From the NCBI GenBank assembly GCA_009760855.2, contig WPIO01000065.1:124001-188000 (forward strand): a stretch of DNA of 64,000 bases. The letters are read 5' to 3'. Shown here in pieces: positions 1 through 62,185 of this stretch. Source of the DNA: Cristatella mucedo (Eukaryota; Bryozoa; Phylactolaemata; Cristatellidae). Position 1 is the first letter of the stretch. Every line of letters starts with the position of its first letter. Position numbers and translations under genes: made by a program. The notes beneath the pieces are model-generated. The model was not told where the DNA came from and did not search any database. It worked only from the letters and a program-made list of their open reading frames with translations.

Positions 1-218
1 AAATGCTACCGAGAAAACAGCCAAAAGTAATGTGGTTTAACATCCGGCAGGTACAAGCACTCAGAAAAAATAATGTTTAGGAATGCACTATTCACACTCG
101 GAAAATAACTTTGAGGGAGGGCAATACAATTGTCGGCAGGGATGGATGCCATGGTGAGGTCATGCTGCGCTGAATGCAGTTGCTTGTGAGGAAGGCATCC
201 ATGCTAGACTAGAGCTAC
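1..218. other. Filamin intron 27 (partial)
   Basis: Non-coding sequence after the exon 27 donor. I see no repeat or gene in it; the next filamin exon lies outside the window. Confidence 0.7.
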
Positions 219-51201
<50,983 letters not shown>

Positions 51202-52150
51202 TGCCGGTTGGTGGTTGACCTCTGCAGCGGAAGTTCACCCGTAGGCGCTAACCTGGCGGCGGAAGTACGCTATTAGCCAGTGCGAACCTCCCCCCTCTCT
51301 GCTGCATTTGTTCGCACGCTGGCGCTGCCGTGAAAAACCGCGTCCGACGATACCAGCGAGCTACAGAAATCCTCCGGCAACTGGCGCATGGCCACCACAC
51401 ATACTCGTCCGCCCGCGGGCGGCGTGCGCTGGCTGGCCGGCCGGCCGGCCATCTGCTCAGGCATCAACCGGTGACCGGCGCGGTAGCTATAGAATCAGGT
51501 CGCGTTAGGGGGCGGAACCAGGCCGACCGGAGCACCCGTGCCGGCCGGCCGGGCTGCGTTCGCGCTGATGCGTGAGCGACGAAAGTGCGGGACGGAGCAG
51601 TACTGATTATTATACGCGAAAAGGCTTCACGACGCTCCTGAAATCCAACTGCAACCCGCGTCTCATCTTCCAGGGCGGACGTCGGCGCTCAGGGACGCCC
51701 GCGCTCAAGAACGCCTGGACCTGCCAACGTTTTCTCAGCCAGGCCAGCCGTCACCGAGGTCAAACCTGCTTGTCCACTCTATCGCGACTCTCGCTGCGGC
51801 GAGTTTCGCGGACAAGCGACAGGTTTCTTCTACCGTTCGAGTTTTAATAGCGATCGTTTAAAGCACGACGCGTACCAAGTGGGAGTACACTGGAGATGGG
51901 AGCCACGATCGTAGGCAGCCATCTGAGAACTCCTTGAAATCCGAAAGAGTTCGGCGCGTAGCGTCGCGGGACGAACCGCGGTTCGATGAGCGAGAGCCGC
52001 ACGGCGGCGGCATGCTTTCCTACACTCAAATCCAGCACACTCGCGGACTCGTCTTTTTAAACGGCCGCTATAGCCCGCTATTACGCGAGCATCATAAAAA
52101 AGCGAAGAACGGCGCGCTTGACTTAAGGACATTCCCTTCGAGCCGCTCGA
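51202..52150 (-). promoter_or_regulatory. CpG-rich 5' flank / 5' UTR candidate of filamin
   Basis: Immediately upstream of the start codon the sequence is rich in CpG and in GGCCGG runs (around 51432-51450 and 51541-51551). An in-frame stop at 51235-51237 bounds the coding region. There is no clear TATA box, and no transcription start can be fixed. CAG sites at about 51220-51260 could be splice acceptors for an upstream non-coding exon. Role inferred from position and composition only. Confidence 0.4.
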
Positions 52151-52734
52151 GCGACATCTGACAATCCCATGCTACTGCGTACATTCCTCGACAGCCCTGA
52201 CTCATATTAACTGCTCACTTGTATTTTTGTAAAAAGCTTCTACCCACTCTGCCTCTCCGCCTAGCGCAACAAACAACTCCCACATCCACCGGCAGTTCCT
52301 CCTGCTGCACCACAAAATCAATTGAACAATATTTGGCGATCCCGATTAGAAGCGCATATACAAAGTTCCCGCCCATAATCAGTAGTATTGTGCAGTAAAT
52401 ATTATAGTTAACGGGTTCATTGAAGTCCCCGGACGCTGACTAGTAGCCCTCTAAAAGGTCTCCTCGCTGGACAAATATACTGAAAGACTTGGACCAATAA
52501 AGTAAGCAATATGAATGGTATATAACTGATCAAACAGGTGGTTACAGGGGTGTATACAGTTGCTACATGCGCTACTGCATACAGCGGTATAAACTACGCG
52601 TAGGAATAAAATACTTATACTAACAATAACAAGAATAGCATTTGAATGGCCCCTTGGAAGAACTTCAGCTCTTCTTCCCAGGCCTCAAATTTGCTGAAAA
52701 AGGCACTTCGACGGGTTAGTGATAACAGCATACA

Positions 52735-52960
52735 TAACTATAGCACCCACATCCACAATCAAATGAAGGACGAGTAACATGAACGTAACAGATGCTGCGA
52801 AGAACAACATGTGAGTTGTCGATTTCGCTTTAAATGCCTCGAGCCGAGGGATGTCGAGCTGCGAGTCGATAGATAATTCCAGGCTCGAGGTACATACGTA
52901 CTAACAAAGGCACGGTCTTCAAAGGACCACAGCTAAACGACCACACAGTCGCTATAAGTA
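52735..52960 (-). mobile_element. LINE 3' fragment, diverged
   Basis: AAATGAAGGACGAGTAACAT, TTTAAATGCCTCGAGCCGAG, GGGATGTCGAGCTGCGAGTC and AAAGGCACGGTCTTCAAAGG follow the order of the LINE C-terminus. Confidence 0.65.
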
Positions 52961-53268
52961 TAATAATTAGTGGACCAAAGTCGCCGAATACGTCACTTGC
53001 ATCTACAGAAGTAGCATGCAGACGAAAAACTTAAGTACCTTTAGGTACACAGCACTTAGTTATAGTCAACTCCGTAATTGTAGCTTCTGCTTGGTCCCTC
53101 AGAAGTCTAAACCCGTAGTGACTTCCACACTCGTCTGCTTTCCAATGTCTCCTTACTAAAGTAGGAAAATGACAGCACAAAAGCTTCACAACTTCGCTTG
53201 CGACTCCTTGCAGTCGAGCATGCACGCATTAGTTGACTAATCCAGAGATTGTGCTTGTTGAATATGTG

Positions 53269-53282
53269 TGTGTGAGAGAGAT

Positions 53283-53333
<51 letters not shown>
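53269..53333. repeat. (AG)n microsatellite
   Basis: About 30 AG units with one interruption (ATAGAGTG) at the left. Confidence 0.96.
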
Positions 53334-53337
<4 letters not shown>

Positions 53338-53639
53338 CATTCAGTTGCACAACTAACGCTGAACTAATCTATAGAAAATTAATAATGACATTATTAATAA
53401 GATCAACTTTCGTACTCATGTCGAGACAAGCAATCAAAGAATGAGGCCAGGTATTTCCAGCCACATAACACTACTTCTCTTCCATCTGAAGTGGTTTCTC
53501 GTCCAGCAGCTCATCGAATTCTATGTCGTGTCATTCGCTTTTAGGTCTTCTTGTATTATTTCAGACTTATCTACGTGTACAACTTTATTTTACTTCTGCT
53601 CCAACCACCTGCTCCTCTTAACTCCAATCGTTTAGCTGT

Positions 53640-53800
53640 GCCTCGAACGACCTAAAACCTGTCGGTGACCATGGTTTCAGTTGCTATGCTCATAAAGCCT
53701 GGAATTCTCTGCCGACTGGCAGCACGACATCCCTTGACCTGACGACATTCAAAGCAAAGCTAGAAATCCACCTGGCCCTCGCAGTATTTGCTTCGTGCAA
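53640..53800 (+). mobile_element. LINE C-terminal fragment
   Basis: Matches RT C-terminal coding: AAGCCTGGAATTCTCTGCCG and TTGACCTGACGACATTCAAA correspond to AWNSLP and LTTFK blocks in other copies. Confidence 0.7.
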
Positions 53801-54074
53801 GTGAATCATTCTTTGCGTACTTCCGATTTCTCAAACTTCGCATGTAATCATAACAATCAATCAATGTGTCACCTTTTTTAATACTCGAAGATCGTAAACC
53901 TGGTGGCTGAGTTAGAATAATCAAGCCGAGACAGAACTAAAGAGCTAGTTAAATGTTTTGCAAGCCACTGTGGAAGACAGCCCTCAATCTTGGATAGGAA
54001 TCGGACGTGATGGCTAGATGTAGAAGCAGTCTTCTGAACGAAGCTTTTAAAATTGAGGCAGCTGTCGAAAACGA

Positions 54075-54245
54075 CACCTACATTTCGAGCAGGTGATGGT
54101 CGCGAAAAGGTGCTCGCTCTTCACGACCCATGTCGTGGGTTCAAGTCCTGCAGTGGGAGATCTTTTATTCCAACTGCAAGTGGTGGAGATGGCCTTTAAG
54201 GCTCCTCTGCCGTTACACAAATGAGGCTATTGAATCAGCTAACCT
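54075..54245 (+). mobile_element. tRNA-derived SINE (family 1)
   Basis: Box A region decayed, box B GGTTCAAGTCC (54138-54148), body AACTGCAAGTGGTGGAGATG, tail AGGCTATTGAATCAGCT. It lies next to or within a LINE remnant. Confidence 0.8.
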
Positions 54246-54289
54246 CAGTGACACATGTCAAGAGTGTAGATTTAAATGTCTGTCGGTCA

Positions 54290-55200
54290 TCCGGGGAGGC
54301 CTTAATGCATGAGTTACCTCCGGGCTCGATCTTAGGTACCTTTCCTTTCGCTATTGATACTCTACCTCTCCCGCTGTAATCCACAAACAATATCTTGGCT
54401 TTCATTTCTACGCAATAACACTCGGCTCTACCAATCCTTCTACCATTCTCAGCCTTGCCCTATATCCAACACGCTAAATTCCCCTGCAGCCTGCAGAGAT
54501 GACATCCGTATTTAAATGGGCACTAACTTTCTGAAGCTGAACACCAACGTAAATGTTACGGGCGAGCCTCGTGCTTCACTTCTTTTTTCTTGCAGTACCT
54601 CGCCCTCAAGGTTTATCCAGCTAGTATCACAAAACGATATGTCATCGGATGAGCGAACTTCGCCCATTGTCGCGTCGGCCTACTTTCAGCTTAGGAACAT
54701 TTCAAACACTAGGCCACTGCGACAGCCCAACTAGCCAGCGCTTTTCGATGTCAAATCTAGATTATTGCAATAATCTTTGTTCAGGACTCCGGCTAGTTTG
54801 CAACAGGTGCACAACTCGGCAGCTCGGCAGGTCTGTCGTCAACGACCCAGTAGCCACATCGCACCATTTATATCTGAATTTTACTGGCTCCCAATCAGTT
54901 ACCGAATCGACTACAAGATCCTGACTCTGTCTTCCAGGTCGCTCCAGTCGCTTAAATCAGCCTACCGATTCGACTTTCTCAATTCCACGATGTGCTCTCG
55001 CACTACCCGTTCCTCGGCTTCCAGTTGCTCTCCCAGTTTCTCACATTAAATTGGAATCTTTTGGCGATCAGGTCTATGGTCATAAGCTCCGAAAGTCTGG
55101 AACTCGCATCAGGCCTCTGTCACTACTTTGACTTTGCATCATTTAGCTTTAAGTTAAATGTGCACAAGTAAATATCAGTAAATAATAACGATAATAATAA
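54290..55200 (+). mobile_element. L2/CR1-like LINE fragment, second subfamily
   Basis: Broken coding remnants in order: an RT motif region near 54300-54420 (similar to LPPGSILG and LAFHFYA), then SAYFQLRNI, LDYCNNLCSGL, HNSAARQVC, PFISEFYWLPISYRIDYKIL. It differs from the common LINE at many positions. Confidence 0.78.
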
Positions 55201-55227
55201 GTATGTGTATAGCACCCTCGGAGAACT

Positions 55228-55230
<3 letters not shown>

Positions 55231-55268
<38 letters not shown>
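55231..55268. repeat. (CT)n microsatellite
   Basis: About 19 CT units, just before a SINE. Confidence 0.95.
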
Positions 55269-55269
<1 letters not shown>

Positions 55270-55274
55270 AAACA

Positions 55275-55395
55275 AGGTCAAGGCGATCGCACTTGCCGAC
55301 CGAGGTCGTGAGCTCGAGTACCGTGGCATTTGTGAAGCACCTGAATAGAAATTAAGTTCTCATAGGGCGATATACAAATGAATTATTAAATTATA
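55275..55395 (+). mobile_element. tRNA-derived SINE with LINE-like tail (family 2)
   Basis: Keeps the box B side of the tRNA (CCGAGGTCGTGAGCTCGAGT), GGCATTTGTGAAG, and then the tail AATTAAGTTCTCATAGGGCG followed by ATACAAATGAATTA. The head is truncated at the CT microsatellite. Confidence 0.78.
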
Positions 55396-55486
55396 TTGTT
55401 CTGCTCAGCTTTTCCTGTACCCTAATAAGCTAATAATTGTTTTATTCCTTATTGCTTTTCGTGCTTGCCGGAGCATCGTTCAATGT

Positions 55487-56300
55487 AATAATAATAATAA
55501 TAATAATAATTCACTTGATAAAGCGCCCTCAGAGAACTTAATCTCTCTCTAGGTGCTTTAAATTGCTGCAAAGTGAAATGCAATTGAATGGTAAGTAAAA
55601 TCATGCTTGAAAACAAACAAAATGAATAACATGGTTAGGGGTGACATGCACAGGGTCAGCATGCGAATGTGGTTAGTGGCAGCATGCACAGTGTCAGCAC
55701 GCATAAGCACATCAAGGACGAATTACAGGGACCCGCTAAATGCTGTCCTAAATAGGTGTGTTTTTAGGTTCCTTTTAAATGTGGTCAGGTCAGGGGATGT
55801 TCTGACGCAGGTCGGGAGGGAGTTCCAGGCTGTGGGAGCATACGAACTAAATGCACGGTCTCCAAAGGGTTTAAGGTTTGTACGAGGTATTTCTAGACTG
55901 TTGGATTCCGAAAAGTGGGTGGTACGATGCTTGGCCTGATGGGGTAGTATATCTGAAAGATAGGCTGGAGCCATAGAATGAAGGGACCTAAAAGTGAGCG
56001 ACAAAACCTTGAAGTCAATCCGTTGCTTGACTGGTAGCCAGTGCAGGTCGACGAGAAGTGGAGTAATGTGGCAACTGCGATGCTCACGACAGACAAGTCT
56101 AGCTGCCGAGTTTGGCACCAGCTGCAATCGCCTGATCGCACATGCTGGTAGGCCAGTAAGCAGGGAGTTGCAGAAGTCGAGACGGGATGTCACGAATGCA
56201 TGGACCAACTTATATGTGGTATCTTTATCTAAACAAGCCCGAATTTTAGCAATGTTATGAAGCTGAAAATAGGCGGATTTGATGTACCGGTGTGTTACTA
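55487..56300 (-). mobile_element. L2/CR1-like LINE 3' fragment, best-preserved C-terminus
   Basis: A 161-codon open frame (55723-56208) with TSRLDFCNSLLTGLP, NSAARLVC, HITPLLVDLHWLPVKQRIDF, SMAPAYLSDIL and AWNSLPTCVRTSPDLTTFKR, the C-terminal part of an L2/CR1 reverse transcriptase. Downstream are the GCATGC/GTGCATG region, the hairpin (55525-55560) and an ATA run. The coding match continues upstream to about 56290. Confidence 0.93.
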
Positions 56301-56931
56301 ACCACGGGTCCTACTAACTTGTGGCCCCGAGTCTTCTTGTATGCTCTTGCATTCTTGCCTAAGCACAATACCTTGTTTGTCATTAACTCTTGGTTATTGC
56401 TCCTCTTTCATGAGTTGTAAAGCGCCTGCATTGATATTTGGCTCTGATAGGATGCAATAAAACGATGTTATTATATATTATCATAAAATGAGATTTAGCT
56501 CTCTTGGTTTACCTTGCAAATGCATTATTATTATTATCATCTTTATTATTACTATATCCAGCTATTAACAAGGATTATTCTCAATTCGATGAACGCTGCA
56601 AGCCATGTGCTTCTGCTTCACCATCCCTTGAAACAGCCGTTTTCACAGAAGCTGACCTGGCAAAATTCCAGAGGATTTTCAATTCAACGAATATTGCAGC
56701 CCTACGTTTGACCTTGACTGAGCAGATACAGCCTCCATAACGGAAGCTGAACTATGGGAAGCTCCTACCCTCATTTTTCATACATGGGAACTAATATGGA
56801 ACATATGCAGGTAGACGCATACTAATAACGATTATACCGCAGCCCCTGCCACCAAAAGGCGGACGGAGAAAATGAAGCGAATGCGAACTTGTTGCCAAGC
56901 GCATCAGATAAGCCGGTTGGTGAGTGCATTG

Positions 56932-57110
56932 GTGAGCCGTGATGGCACACTAGGTAAGGCGGTTGCTTTCACGACCTCGGGACCGAGGTCGTGGGTTCGA
57001 TTCCTGCGGTGGGCGATTCTTTATTGCCACTGCAAGCGGTGGTGATAGCCGTATAGGCTCTTCTGTCGCTATACAAAAAGAGGCTGTTTAATCAGCTAGG
57101 ATTTATTTAT
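56932..57110 (+). mobile_element. tRNA-derived SINE (family 1), most complete copy
   Basis: Head GTGAGCCGTGATGGCACACT; box A TGGCACACTAGG at 56943-56954; a 10-bp palindrome ACGACCTCGG/CCGAGGTCGT (56971-56992); box B GGTTCGATTCC at 56994-57004; body GCAAGCGGTGGTGATAGCCG; end AGGCTGTTTAATCAGCTAGG. Internal Pol III promoter boxes and several dispersed copies identify it as a SINE rather than a tRNA gene. Confidence 0.9.
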
Positions 57111-57777
57111 TTGTTTTATGGCAAAATTTAGGTCAACTTCCCGGGTTCGCATCGTACAGGTCCCACTACTCTGTACCGCCTCTATCAGTCGATCGATGGC
57201 TTAGCTCCGACCATAGATGTGACTGTGACTCAGGGGGGGGGTGGAAGAAAGAACGACAGTACTTCTGGAGGGGTGCCCAGCATGCCATCGGGCCGCAGGT
57301 CGACGCAGCCCGTCAAGCCGCTCTTTATCTTAGCCAGGCCCAACAGAATGCAGCGGAAGGTCGGAGCGGCCACTGCTGAATCTTCAATCGCTGCCGTTGG
57401 CGCCTTTTAAACCAAGTCGAAAAAACATCAGCCGAGCGGCCGACCGCATGCTGAGGAGCGGACACCTGTTGGACACTCGCCGAAACGAAGGCTATCTAGG
57501 TCATCTACTTCTCGCGTATTCATAGCCTGCAGGTCTCCGCAAGGACGCGCTTCCGAACCGACGCTCGAAATGAGTGCGTCGACTGAAAGCGCTTCTGTAC
57601 GAGTCTCGTCGCCTCGTTCGAGCTTCTTCCGCCGTCGCAACGTAGCGTGGTGCAGCGGCGACGGGGGAGGAGAGAGGGCAGCCGACGGCCAACGCGGACC
57701 AGCGAGGCCGAACGCAGGCAATCGGAAATCTAGGCCTCTCGGGGATCGCGAAGAGATTTCGACTCCGCGCCGACGAG

Positions 57778-58145
57778 AATAATAATAATAATAATAATAT
57801 TGCACTTGATAAAGCGCCCTCAGAGAACTTGATCTCTTTCTAGGCGCTTTACATTTGCTGCAAAGTGATACGCAATAGAATAGTAAGTAAAATCATGCTT
57901 GAAAAACAAACAAAATGAATAACATGGTTAGGGGTTACATGCACTGGGTCAGCATGCAAATGTGGTTAGTGGCAGCATGAACAGTGTCAGCACGCATAAG
58001 CACATCGAGGACGAATCACAAGGACCCACTAAATGCTGTCCTAAATAGGTATGTTTTTAAGTTTCTTTTAAATGTGGTCAGGTCAGGGGATGTTCTGATG
58101 CAGGTCGGGAGGGAGTTCCAGGCTGTGGGAGCATACGAGCTAGGC
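57778..58145 (-). mobile_element. L2/CR1-like LINE 3' fragment
   Basis: ATA run, hairpin block (57816-57852), the ACATGGTTAGGGGTTACATG region and coding remnant up to GAGCATACGAGCTA, where it ends abruptly at CpG-rich sequence. Confidence 0.9.
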
Positions 58146-58351
58146 AGGGCAAAAGACGCCCCGCGGGCGCCATTGGAGCGCGATCGTTCGCCTCCTCCTC
58201 CCGACTGGCGCTGACCGCAGTGAGCGCGAGGGTGGGGGAAACGCGGTCACCCACGCCCTCGCCTACCGGCGGCGGCTGCGACGGCGAGCCGCGACACATC
58301 GCGTCTCCAAGGGCGCGCACGCTAGCGCTCGGCCACCTACCTGAACGGTCG

Positions 58352-58392
58352 CGCGGCGGCGGCGGCGACAGCGGCGGCGGCGGCGACGGGCG
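58352..58392. repeat. CGG/GGC trinucleotide repeat
   Basis: Two interrupted runs of GGC units separated by GACAGC, in the middle of the CpG-rich region. G-rich on the plus strand. Confidence 0.85.
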
Positions 58393-59589
58393 CGACTGAG
58401 GCAGCCCCGGCGGCGTTCCTACAGGCAGTCGGAGGCGGGCCGGAGGGGGCTACCCAGGAGGTTGGTGCCCCAGAGGTCGCGAGCCTGACTCAGCGACCTC
58501 CCGGGCGAGCGCTGGCCGAACGAGCGAGCAGTGGGCGTATTCGCTAACGTCGGCGCGCACTCGGCAGAAGCTGCTCGGTCGCGGCTGCGGCTGCGGCTGC
58601 GGCGCAGTAGCGACTCGCCAAGTCCGCGGAGCCGATTAGGAACGAGCTCGACGGGCCGAGCGGCGTCGCATCCAGAGGCGCGTGGGGGGGGGGTCGCGCA
58701 GCGTGCGGCGATCTTCCTTTCCGCGCATCGTTGCGGCTGAACAGGTGGTGGCTGCGATCTACCCGAGAAACCCTAGCCTCCGTGCGGGTCGCTGCACCGG
58801 CGGGCCGCTCAGGCTACACTAACTAGCCTGACCCTCGCACCGCGATCAATTAGCGAGAGAACGCCGGCCGCAGCCGGAAGCCGCTGGGGCGCGGAAGGCC
58901 GCCGGCAGTTATTGCGCGGCTACTGTCTTCATTCGAAGACGGCTCGCAGTCAGGAGAGTGTCGAAATGCGCGCGAGAGCGAGCGCATTTTCACGACGGTT
59001 CAGCTTATCGCGGCGCCAGCGATAATTAGGCGAGCGGCGCGGCTCTGAGGCGACTGCCGGGCGGCGGGCTCACCCGACGTCCCAGCTGCAGCTTCTACAA
59101 TCCTTTCGTGCCGCGCATAGGTCCTCAAACTCTTTTATCTCTTTCTCGAGTACGCGGACAATTACTCCAACGTAGATTCAACCCTTTCGGACGCCTACCA
59201 TACATAGTATGCCTGCATCTTGACGGCAGAATGATTAAATATTGGTATTTTTAAGTGCAACTGTACTCCTACTAAACCAGTAGCCGCGTCGCTTTGGCGA
59301 CATGCGAACGGGTTTTGAGATATTACAGCGAGTTGTCCACAGTCGCCGGGAGTTCGCTCTCGCGGAGTGTCCTGTCTACAGTGTATATAGTGCCAAAATC
59401 CACAGCCCGAGTTACATGTGCCTTTGACAACCATATAAACCTTTTGAGTGACGAGCTAAATCAAGGATAACTAGGATTTAGTTAGCAGAAAAACGCTGTC
59501 CCGTGGGCACTCGGTGAGCACATCCGGCGCAATGGGAGCGAGAATGCACCCGAGGGCAATTGTCTCCGATTTCTTTTTTTAAGTCGCCT

Positions 59590-59663
59590 CCGAAGCCCGG
59601 CCTGCGAGGCCCGGCATGCGAGGCCCGGCCTGCGAGGCCCGGCCAGCGAGGCCCGGCCTCCGT
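59590..59663. repeat. Tandem repeat, 14-bp unit, about 5 copies
   Basis: Unit GCGAGGCCCGGCCT with single-base variants, within GC-rich DNA. Confidence 0.93.
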
Positions 59664-60457
59664 CGTGGGTAAGCCGGAACGTCCGGGTCAACTTCGCTGG
59701 GGCCGAGGAGGGTCTACCGGGTCGCGAGGGTTTTGCGGAGCACTGCCTAGATATCGCATCCGGATAACGACTCGCTTGAGCTCGTCATGGAGAGATCCTG
59801 CTGAGCTTCCAATGTGGCACTTAAATATGAGGGCTAGCAGGAATCATGGGTCGACCGGCAGGCAGTCCAGTGCTCTGCTGAGCTGCCGAGCGGATGAGAC
59901 ACCTAACACTGCAGCGCTCACCGCACCGCAACCTTATCTACTACTGAAACGTTCGAAGCTCGGAGCCGCGGAGCGTTTCCGTTACAGCGGCTTATTTGCC
60001 ATATTCCTTCGCTAAAAAAAACCACCGCCAGCAAGCAGCCGATACCGATTGCTATACGAAAAGTGGTGAGTTTTTGAGTAGCAGAATATGAAAAGCAAGA
60101 TCGATTAGCATTCACGTATAGCGAAAGAACCTAGGAACAATGGAAGCCTCCTCCAATGCATGCAAACCTTGCAACGACACGGCAACAAATTGCGCAAAAA
60201 ATGGTCCATACAGAGCTTTTGCGTTAACGGATTTCTGTATGACTCCGCGCGGGGACTGGTGGCGTCGGCTGAAGCCGCCACAATCCGCCCGACCCTGCTG
60301 GGTGTTGCACGCTCAGCGCTGCGCCGAAGCACTTACGCTGGTCGAGGTAGTTCGGACTAGGGGGGGGGGAAGGGGCCGCCGATACGTCGACGCAAACGTT
60401 CTTTCCGATACCGGTCGACCGGTACCGGTCGACGGGTTCCAGCCTTATGCCGAGCTG

Positions 60458-60600
60458 GTTTGGCCCAGTGGTTAAAGTGCTCGCCCCGAACAAGGTCTGG
60501 CCGAGGTCGTGGGCTCGAGCCCAGTGGCATACGTAAGGTGTCTCGATAGAGATTAAGTTCTCTTAGGGCGCAATACAAATGAATTATATATTTACATATA
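60458..60600 (+). mobile_element. tRNA-derived SINE with LINE-like tail (family 2), full copy
   Basis: Box A TGGCCCAGTGG at 60470-60480, box B region GGGCTCGAGCCC at 60510-60521, GTGGCATACGTAAGGTGTCT, then the tail GAGATTAAGTTCTCTTAGGG plus CGCAATACAAATGAATTA. The tail is shared with the LINE 3' end. Confidence 0.88.
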
Positions 60601-61225
60601 TAGCCTCCCCGCCCCCTAACTCGTAGGCTCCCGACACAAGTCCAATTTTTTCTGCTTATCCATAATTTCCTGCGGTATTCGCCAACAGTTCGCGCCTTAC
60701 AGCTTACCGCGCGGCGACAGCGGCGGCATTGGCGACAGCGTGCGACTTGAAGGGCGGCGTTTGCGACAGCGTGCGTTTCGAGGTAGGCGAGATAATCTCT
60801 CCCCTCCGGCGTCTCCAGCCGGAAAAACGATGCTTCATCGCTGGTCATTGGCTCCTGTTGCCGAAGTGGCATCAACCGCCCCCCCCAGCACTCGCCTCTC
60901 GCCCTGCTCTCTCACTATTCACTGCCGATCATCCTTCCTCCGACTTCTCCCCTCATCGCCCGCGGCGCAAGCGTCGCCTACCCGGGGTGCGCCGAGCCCC
61001 TCGCTCAGCTCCAGCTCCAGGCGAAGCTGCCTGCAATCCTCGCGGCGCGGGCAGGCACTTCCCTTTCGCAGCCGCCTCGCACGCTTATCTCGAAGCCTCG
61101 ATAGTCGAAAGCCGAATAACAAGTATCGCGGCTATCGCCTCGACGAGGACGTTGCATCACTGGCAGCACTCGCACGCTTCCGGGCTCTTTCAGTGAGACC
61201 AACCGGTTGCACGTGAGTGGGCCAC

Positions 61226-61228
<3 letters not shown>

Positions 61229-61280
<52 letters not shown>
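61229..61280. repeat. (GA)n microsatellite then G run
   Basis: About 21 GA units followed by nine G. Confidence 0.96.
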
Positions 61281-61713
61281 AAATAGCAGGCAGCACCGCG
61301 ACAGTGTTGTTGGGATACACAATAATTGCAAATGAAGAGGAACGCTGGAATGATAAGATGATCAACCACCTAATTCCTTCGCCCAAATCCCTGAGCTGAC
61401 TGCAGAGTGTGCCAATCTGCTTTTGCTGTTGCCGATTGACTTTCTCTCAACAATTTCTGCGAGAAACAAACGAACATCTTAGACATCTGTTCCAAACTAA
61501 CATACTTTTTATATTCTAACATTTGCTGACCGGCCTAAACGGCCAACTCATCAATGTTGACAGATTGCAGCCTCGGAATAAACTGCCAACAGGGTGCCCG
61601 AAAATATTTTCACACTCTTGAAGCAGCTAGAAACAAAGAAGTTCTGCCATTTTGTCGAGCCCTTGAAAAAAAATGCCGAGCCTGTGAAGGAGGCACAAGC
61701 CAACGCAGTGGCC

Positions 61714-61985
61714 AGCTGACCAGCCAGTGACCAGATGAGTAGAGCAGGAGAGGAGGCGCAGCCAGTGACCGGATGAGTAGAGCAGGAGAGGATGTGCAGC
61801 CAGTGACCGGATGAGTAGAGCAGAAGAGGAGGTGCAGCCAGTGACCGGATGAGTGGAGCAGGAGAGGAGGTGCAGCCAGTGACCGGATGAGTAGAGCAGG
61901 AGAGGAGGTGCAGCCAGTGACCGGATGAGTAGAGCAGGAGAGGAGGTGCAGCCAGTGACCGGATGAGTAGAGCAGAAGAGGAGGC
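61714..61985. repeat. Minisatellite, 38-bp unit, about 7 copies
   Basis: Unit begins GCAGCCAGTGACCGGATGAG and continues TAGAGCAGGAGAGGAGGT; starts at 61758, 61796, 61834, 61872, 61910 and 61948 after one diverged copy. Copies differ by single bases (GGAG/GAAG, TAG/TGG). All three minus-strand frames read through it as Ser/Leu/His-rich repeats; no gene is inferred. Confidence 0.97.
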
Positions 61986-62104
61986 GGAAGAGAAGAAGCT
62001 CGAAGCAACCAGAAGCATTGGCGTATAAAGAGTGGACGATTTAACCCCAGCATCATTCAACAGCATCGGAAGAACTTGAAACTTAGCAGCTTTCACGATA
62101 TATT

Positions 62105-62185
62105 GAAGAGCTGCCTGCTACAGGACTCGAACCGGCGACATGGGTCCAGAAATGCCTCTGGACGGAGACCCAGCGGCCTAAAGCT
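62105..62185 (-). mobile_element. tRNA-like block, probable SINE head of another family
   Basis: Read on the minus strand: TGAGCTTTAGGCCGCTGGG (box A-like) and, about 40 bases later, GGTTCGAGTCC (box B, 62124-62134). The body differs from families 1 and 2 and has no second copy here, so a tRNA pseudogene is equally possible. Confidence 0.5.

Larger units (their letters stand above)
57290..61130. promoter_or_regulatory. CpG-rich region upstream of filamin
   Basis: Base composition changes sharply to GC- and CpG-rich, strongest at about 58.1-59.1 kb (runs of CGG, GCGCGC and CGGCGG) and again at 60.2-61.1 kb. Such regions often carry promoters or untranslated first exons. No convincing protein is encoded: the open frames here have low-complexity composition and no domain I recognise. 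It may hold a distal filamin promoter or the start of a divergent gene. Confidence 0.35.

Noticed and set aside
56932-57020. Possible functional tRNA gene
   Set aside because: Box A and B are present, but the same body and tail recur in at least five dispersed copies, so it is a SINE.
57428-57805. 125-codon Arg/Pro-rich minus-strand frame in CpG-rich DNA
   Set aside because: It runs into the LINE ATA tail and has only low-complexity composition.
61551-62096. 181-codon Ser/Leu/His repeat protein on the minus strand
   Set aside because: All three minus-strand frames are open through the 38-bp minisatellite, so openness is a property of the repeat, not of a gene.
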